Below, piece after piece: positions 55,053 through 64,000 of a stretch of DNA of 64,000 nt (the first letter of the stretch is position 1; every line of letters begins with the position of its first letter). The stretch is from an uncultured Pelagibacteraceae bacterium. Its GTDB lineage: Bacteria; Pseudomonadota; Alphaproteobacteria; Pelagibacterales; Pelagibacteraceae. The translations under genes were made by a program, and so were the position numbers. Below the pieces are notes generated by a model that was not told where the DNA came from, did no database searches, and saw only the letters and a list, made by a program, of their open reading frames with translations. Location of the stretch: assembly GCA_902592715.1 (NCBI GenBank), contig CACJFS010000001.1, positions 1-64,000 of the forward strand, given 5' to 3'.

Positions 55053-55996
55053 TAGCTATTTAATCTCTCTTTTATAATTTTTGCCACTCTATTTGCTTCA
55101 TCAAGTTTTTGATAGGTCCAAGTTTCCATATCTTCCCCAAGGTTTCTGGTGATATTTAATTCTCTAAATAAATTTCTAAATCTTTGGAATCTTATATCAT
55201 TTTTTCTGGGCAAAATATTTGCAATATAAACTGGTTTTCCAGTTAAAGCAGCTTCTGAAATCATTGAGCTAGAGTCACATGTAACAACAATATTTTCAGA
55301 AATAGCTAGAGCTGATAAGTAAGCTTTTTTGTCAACGTTCATTACAACAGTATGATTTTCGCCAAAAAATTCTTTAGCAAAGTGAATAGTATTAAGTGGA
55401 GTTCTCATTGATGGTATCACAACAAGTTGAAATTCATGTTTTTTAAAAAGTTTGTAAAATATTGAAAAAATATGTTTCATATTTTTTGTTGAATAATCAT
55501 AGTATTTTGTGGGCCCACCCATTATTAAGCACCAGATTTTTCTGTCATCTTTTTTTATAAAAGAGTTTAAATAATTCTTATGCTCAACTATTTCACTTTC
55601 TGTAAGATAATGGAGAGCACCTTTAGTAGTAATGACATTTGATCCGTTAATGCCATCATGTTCTGGGGCTACAATAAAATCAAAGTAATTTAAGTTTATT
55701 TTTGGATCTTGAATATGGATATTTAAAACTTTTTTGTTTGAAATACTTTTTAAATGGATAGATGGAATTATACTTTTTCGGCCACAAGATATTATTAAAT
55801 CGTAATCTGAGTGATTTATTTTTTTATAAACACTTTGAGAAATTGGCGTAAATTTTGATGGAATTAACTTCCACAAATTATTTAGTTCAACCTTGTGGTG
55901 AGTAAATTCTATATCTAAAGCTTTAGCTAAGCCTTCAACCTGGCTCAGCATTCCGTGCATACCCTCGGTCAATAAAATACCTTTTAATTTGCTCAT
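55052..55996 (-). CDS. ELM1/DUF1022 family protein
   Basis: A 314-residue protein of the ELM1 family, named for the plant mitochondrial fission factor and common in alphaproteobacteria. Landmarks are ILLTEGMHGMLSQVEGLAKAL at the start, DYDLIISCGRKSI, a GGPTKYYDY segment and VTCDSSSMISEAALTGKPVYI, which resembles a GT-B glycosyltransferase nucleotide-sugar site. A sugar-transfer role in the envelope is plausible; the bacterial function is not known to me. Confidence 0.75.
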   Translation of the reverse strand: MSKLKGILLTEGMHGMLSQVEGLAKALDIEFTHHKVELNNLWKLIPSKFTPISQSVYKKINHSDYDLIISCGRKSIIPSIHLKSISNKKVLNIHIQDPKINLNYFDFIVAPEHDGINGSNVITTKGALHYLTESEIVEHKNYLNSFIKKDDRKIWCLIMGGPTKYYDYSTKNMKHIFSIFYKLFKKHEFQLVVIPSMRTPLNTIHFAKEFFGENHTVVMNVDKKAYLSALAISENIVVTCDSSSMISEAALTGKPVYIANILPRKNDIRFQRFRNLFRELNITRNLGEDMETWTYQKLDEANRVAKIIKERLNS

Positions 55997-56016
55997 TATT
56001 AACTATATAGACCTCT

Positions 56017-56964
56017 ATGAGTGAAAAACCAACTAAACATACAAAAGTGTTAATAATTGGATCTGGTCCAGCAGGCTACACTGCTGCAGTTTATGCTGCA
56101 AGAGCTATGCTAAAACCAATGTTGGTTGCAGGTATGCAACCAGGTGGTCAACTAACAATAACAACCGATGTTGAGAACTATCCAGGCTTTGCAGATGTAA
56201 TACAAGGACCATGGCTAATGGAACAAATGAGAGAGCAGGCAAAAGCAGTGGGAACAGATTTAGTTGAAGATCATATTCAATCTGTAAATTTAAAATCTAA
56301 ACCTTTTGAAGCCATCGGCGATGGTGGACAGAAATATACTGCAGACTCGATTATAATTTCAACAGGTGCACAAGCAAGGTGGTTAAATATTGATTCTGAG
56401 GAAAAATTTAAAGGATTTGGAGTTTCAGCTTGTGCAACATGTGATGGTTTCTTTTTTAAAGATAAAACAGTTGCTGTAGTTGGTGGTGGTAATGCAGCAG
56501 TTGAGGAAGCAATGTTTCTTACAAAATTTGCATCAAAAGTGCAGTTAATTCACAGAAGAAATGAGCTAAGAGCAGAAAAACTTTTGCAAAAAAAATTAAT
56601 GGAAAATAAGAAAATTGAAATTATCTGGGACTCAGTTGTTGAAGAAGTAATTGGTGATGAAGAACCAAAAAATGTAAAAGGTTTAAAAATCAAAAATATT
56701 AAAACTAATGAAATGTCAGAGTTAAAAATTGATGGTTTATTTATAGCTATTGGTCATGACCCAGCTACTTCGTTATTTAAAGATCAATTAGAAATGGATA
56801 ATACAGGTTATCTAATTACAAAAAGTGATTCTACAGAAACAAATGTTCCAGGTGTTTATGCTGCTGGAGATGTTAAGGACAAAATTTTTAGACAAGCAGT
56901 AACAGCAGCAGGAATGGGCTGTATGGCTGCCCTAGAAGCAGAAAAATTTTTAGCTTCAAATTAA
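56017..56964 (+). CDS. trxB: Thioredoxin reductase
   Basis: FAD/NADPH enzyme of 315 residues that reduces thioredoxin. It has IGSGPAGYTAAVYAARA (FAD), the redox pair CATC in VSACATCDGFFF near residue 143, GGGNAAVEEA (NADPH) and a C-terminal AAGDVKDKIFRQAVTAAGMG. The CxxC pair separates it from the ferredoxin-NADP reductase at 3341. Normal length. Confidence 0.96.
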   Translation: MSEKPTKHTKVLIIGSGPAGYTAAVYAARAMLKPMLVAGMQPGGQLTITTDVENYPGFADVIQGPWLMEQMREQAKAVGTDLVEDHIQSVNLKSKPFEAIGDGGQKYTADSIIISTGAQARWLNIDSEEKFKGFGVSACATCDGFFFKDKTVAVVGGGNAAVEEAMFLTKFASKVQLIHRRNELRAEKLLQKKLMENKKIEIIWDSVVEEVIGDEEPKNVKGLKIKNIKTNEMSELKIDGLFIAIGHDPATSLFKDQLEMDNTGYLITKSDSTETNVPGVYAAGDVKDKIFRQAVTAAGMGCMAALEAEKFLASN

Positions 56965-56988
56965 TTTAAGATCATTTATAAGTTATCC

Positions 56989-57372
56989 ATGGAAAATATA
57001 GTAAAACAAATCCAATTAATAGCTTTAGTTATTATACTTGCTGCTACAGTTATAGCGTTTGGTATCGAAATATATCAAATGATAGTTGTTCAAAAAGTTA
57101 CTTTAGCCGATTTGCTTTTACTTTTTCTATACCTAGAAGTTTTAGCAATGGTAAGAGTATTTTGGGAAAGTCAATCAATTCAAATAACTCTTCCATTATT
57201 TATTGCAATTACTGCCCTTTCTAGATTTATAATTTTACAAGGAAAATCGATTAACCCAGAAGTATTATTATATGAAGCGGGTGCCATTGTTTTAATCGCT
57301 ATAGCAATACTTGTTTTAAGGTTTAGAAACTCCCCAGTATTTGGTTTAGAGAAAAAGAAAAAAACTAAATAA
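56989..57372 (+). CDS. psiE: PsiE-family membrane protein
   Basis: A 127-residue protein with four predicted membrane helices and the PsiE core LLLLFLYLEVLAMVRVFWES and FIAITALSRFIILQGK. PsiE was named as phosphate-starvation inducible in E. coli; its function is unknown. It sits 24 bases after trxB and 11 before the reductase gene. No Pho-box-like sequence was recognised in the short gap. Confidence 0.8.
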   Translation: MENIVKQIQLIALVIILAATVIAFGIEIYQMIVVQKVTLADLLLLFLYLEVLAMVRVFWESQSIQITLPLFIAITALSRFIILQGKSINPEVLLYEAGAIVLIAIAILVLRFRNSPVFGLEKKKKTK

Positions 57373-57383
57373 TTTTAAAAGAA

Positions 57384-61774
<4,391 letters not shown>

Positions 61775-61796
<22 letters not shown>

Positions 61797-62530
61797 TTAC
61801 TGGTGGAGCCACTAGAATTGGTGCTGCCATAGCTAGGAAACTTTCAGGCAAGGGAGTAGAAATCGTAATTCATTTTAATAAATCAAAAGTAAAGGCTGAA
61901 AAACTTAAAAAAGAATTATCAACAAATGGTACAAAAGTTTATTTGGTTAAAGGAGATCTAAGTGTTGAGAATGATGTAAATAAGATTGTTAAATTTGCAA
62001 AGTCTAAATTAAAATATTTTGATTGTTTAATAAATAATGCTTCTCTGTTTGAAAATGATAAGCTAGAAAACTTTAATACAGATAGTTGGGGACAACATTT
62101 AAGAACAAATCTAAGAACACCTGCACTTCTATCAAAAGAATTTGCTAAAAATATTAAAATTAAGAACAATAATATTATCAATATAATAGATCAAAGAGTT
62201 TTTAAACTAACTCCCTACTTTTTTTCATATACCATTAGTAAAACTGGACTTTATACCCTTACAAAAACTAGTGCCATGAGTTTGGCACCAAAAATAAGAG
62301 TTAATGGAATTGCCCCTGGTCCTACAATTAAAAATAAGAGACAAAGTGAAAAACATTTTAAAAAACAATACATGGCAACACCTCTCAAAAGACAAGTAGA
62401 TGTTCAACAAATATGCAACGCGGTAGACTTTTTTATTAAAAATATATCTATTACTGGACAAGTATTGGCAATAGATAGTGGTCAAAACTTAAATTGGCAA
62501 ACTCCAGACATAATGGGTGGAAAAGAATGA
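61775..62530 (+). CDS. Short-chain dehydrogenase, FolM/pteridine-reductase-like
   Basis: A 251-residue classical SDR with the cofactor loop [12 protein letters not shown] (the TRIG arginine suits NADPH), INNASLF, catalytic YTISK and NGIAPGPTI. This pattern and the neighbouring folB gene suggest a dihydropteridine/dihydrofolate reductase role, but no enzyme-specific residues prove it. It starts inside the end of uvrB and its stop overlaps the secreted hydrolase start (ATGA). Confidence 0.75.
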
Positions 62531-63447
62531 AAAATTTATACTTATTTTTATCAATATTTATTCTGACAATATCAACATCTTTTGCTGATGGTCACAATAT
62601 TAAGAAAGATGGATTTTTATCAAAGAAATTTAAAGTAACTAAATTATCAACAATTGAAGATCCGACTAATAAAATAATTTTAATCAATAACCATGGTCAA
62701 AGTAATTTTGATGGAAAACAAAATTTTTGTACATCTATAGACCAAATTAGAAACCGTGTTTCATTAATAGATGAAGAAATAAATGGAAAAAAAATTATGC
62801 TCTATAATTTATGTGCACATAAAATAGTAGGTGATATGGGAAAAAAATGGTGGTTTTCAAAAAAACCATACGAAGGCAAATCAAAATTAGACAAAAGAGT
62901 AGAACAAAATTTAGAGTTAGTAGAAAAACTCGTTTCTCTAGGCGTTCCTAGAAAACAGATATTTGTTACTGGACATTCTTGTGGTGGATTAACAACTCTA
63001 CTATTCTTTTCAAGACATCCTGACAAAGCTGGGGGAGGAATAGCTTATATGCAAGCGTGCTTTGATAGACTAAGTAAAAAGTATAAGATATCAAAATTAG
63101 GATTAGAAGAAGGTTTAACTAAATTTAAAGAAAAAAAACCTGCACAATACGATTTAAGATCCCAATATAATGATGAAATATTAAAAAATCTTAAAGTTCC
63201 ACTATTGGCTTTCACTCATCCAAAAGATCCTTTTGAAGGATTGACTTCTGATTGGTTGGATCAAATTGATGGAATGAAAAGAGTTGTTATATCTAAAGAT
63301 TATACAATTGATGGAAAAAAATGTTTTAAATTAGGGAAAAAAAAATCAGATAAATTTAAAGTTAAAGATGGACACAGTATGGATCAGGCAACCTGTTTTC
63401 AATATTACAATCCAGTTATATTAGAATATATAGGATCTAGAATATGA
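62527..63447 (+). CDS. Secreted alpha/beta-hydrolase-like protein
   Basis: A 306-residue protein with a cleavable signal peptide ([20 protein letters not shown]) and an alpha/beta hydrolase core: nucleophile elbow TGHSCGG near residue 158, oxyanion-side NNHGQSNFDG, and a probable late acid/His pair near PKDPFEG and KDGHSMDQA. Periplasmic. The substrate is unknown. ATG 62527 is chosen because it overlaps the SDR stop (ATGA); the frame is open from 62494. It lies between the SDR and folB, a strange place for a secreted enzyme. Confidence 0.7.
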   Translation: MKNLYLFLSIFILTISTSFADGHNIKKDGFLSKKFKVTKLSTIEDPTNKIILINNHGQSNFDGKQNFCTSIDQIRNRVSLIDEEINGKKIMLYNLCAHKIVGDMGKKWWFSKKPYEGKSKLDKRVEQNLELVEKLVSLGVPRKQIFVTGHSCGGLTTLLFFSRHPDKAGGGIAYMQACFDRLSKKYKISKLGLEEGLTKFKEKKPAQYDLRSQYNDEILKNLKVPLLAFTHPKDPFEGLTSDWLDQIDGMKRVVISKDYTIDGKKCFKLGKKKSDKFKVKDGHSMDQATCFQYYNPVILEYIGSRI

Positions 63448-63869
63448 AGAAAAATAATTTAAAAATTGTAAAGATTGATAAAATCAAAAGCCTTTTCAAT
63501 TATGAAAAGAAAGTGCTTATCAAAGAACTTATTTTAAATTTAAAACTTGGTTATTTTGATTTTGAAAAAGAGGCTCCCCAAAAAGTTAAATTTAATTTAG
63601 AAGTAAACTACGAAGATAAAAAGCCTTCGAATGATAAAGATATTAAATCAATTGTAAATTATGCAAAAATTGTAAGATTGATAAAGAAACTTATCAAAAA
63701 TAAACATTATAATTTTCTTGAAACATTAGCGGAAGATGTATTCGATGAACTATTCAAAGATAAAAGAATTGATAAAATAAGTCTTCAAATTGAGAAATTA
63801 GAAATCATGAAAGATTGCTCTTCCGTAGGTATTCAAATTTCAAAAAAAAGAAGTCATGATAAGCTCTGA
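63444..63869 (+). CDS. folB: Dihydroneopterin aldolase-like protein
   Basis: A 141-residue FolB-type protein of folate synthesis. It has the family shape [54 protein letters not shown] and [10 protein letters not shown], in which the Glu of LETLAE is the substrate-anchoring residue. It carries an extra ~25-residue N-terminus. It overlaps the hydrolase gene by four bases and uvrC by 14. Confidence 0.82.
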   Translation: MKKNNLKIVKIDKIKSLFNYEKKVLIKELILNLKLGYFDFEKEAPQKVKFNLEVNYEDKKPSNDKDIKSIVNYAKIVRLIKKLIKNKHYNFLETLAEDVFDELFKDKRIDKISLQIEKLEIMKDCSSVGIQISKKRSHDKL

Positions 63870-64000
63870 TATAGGTAAAGAAGCAATTAAAAAAGAGCTA
63901 CCACTTATACCCAAGCTTCCTGGTGTATACAGAATGTTAAATGAAAAAAATGTGATACTTTATGTTGGTAAAGCAAAAAATTTACCTAACAGATTAAAGA
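63856..64000 (+). CDS. uvrC: Excinuclease ABC subunit C, N-terminal part (window edge)
   Basis: The frame starts at ATG 63856, inside the end of folB, and runs off the window after 48 codons. The N-terminal GIY-YIG nuclease signature is visible as [27 protein letters not shown] (two parts: PGVYRM and [14 protein letters not shown]). Incises DNA on both sides of a lesion with UvrAB. Confidence 0.9.
   Translation, partial: MISSDIGKEAIKKELPLIPKLPGVYRMLNEKNVILYVGKAKNLPNRLK

Overview
The window is a very AT-rich, extremely compact bacterial chromosome segment. Adjacent genes usually overlap by 1-30 bases (TAATG and ATGA junctions recur), Shine-Dalgarno motifs are rare and intergenic space is minimal. 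Proteorhodopsin, an alphaproteobacterial-style gene set (zinc-poor DksA, circularly permuted ATP-grasp with Anbu, ELM1-like protein, FtsZ with an [13 protein letters not shown] tail) and the streamlining point to a marine SAR11/Pelagibacterales (Candidatus Pelagibacter-like) genome. This assignment is inference from content; no search was run.

Layout. 1-2222: envelope glycosylation genes on the minus strand (GT39-type membrane glycosyltransferase, a 41-residue membrane peptide, a truncated GT2 glycosyltransferase). 2252-5522: dksA, then a minus-strand redox and light block of blue-tuned proteorhodopsin, 2Fe-2S ferredoxin, ferredoxin-NADP reductase and a YfcG-like GST. 5737-13399: metabolism (PrpE-like propionyl-CoA synthetase, SMR transporter, dihydroorotase-like enzyme, YgfZ, MazG-like pyrophosphohydrolase, FumC) and an AsmA-like protein. 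13436-17139: UvrD-type helicase and aminopeptidase P.

17131-38380: a 21-kb head-to-tail division and cell wall (dcw) cluster: mraZ, ftsZ, rsmH, ftsL, ftsI, murE-murF fusion, mraY, murD, ftsW, murG, murC, murB, ddl, ftsQ, ftsA, lpxC, bamD, ligA. ftsZ sits at the head rather than after ftsA, murE and murF are fused, and three MraZ boxes overlie a good promoter. RNase P RNA and a peptidoglycan amidase lie just upstream.

39733-45295: mlaA-mlaC, then a 2.1-kb mini-island between a 47-bp tRNA 3'-half repeat and an intact tRNA-Met(CAU), carrying one GHKL ATPase gene and no integrase. A structurally degenerate tRNA-Val(GAC) and rpoD follow. 45361-54390: dnaG (zinc ligands mostly lost), yqeY, carAB, and a divergent circularly permuted ATP-grasp/Anbu pair. 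54387-64000: a 2OG-Fe(II) oxygenase-like protein, ELM1-like protein, trxB, psiE, an NAD-dependent reductase, an aspartate aminotransferase, uvrB, a FolM/pteridine-reductase-like SDR, a secreted alpha/beta hydrolase, folB and the start of uvrC.

Most of the window is conserved housekeeping sequence. The strongest accessory signal is the tRNA-flanked GHKL ATPase island. The other unusual features are the tRNA-Val, the promoter and terminator arrangement around proteorhodopsin, the 41-residue membrane peptide and the reduced Anbu module.
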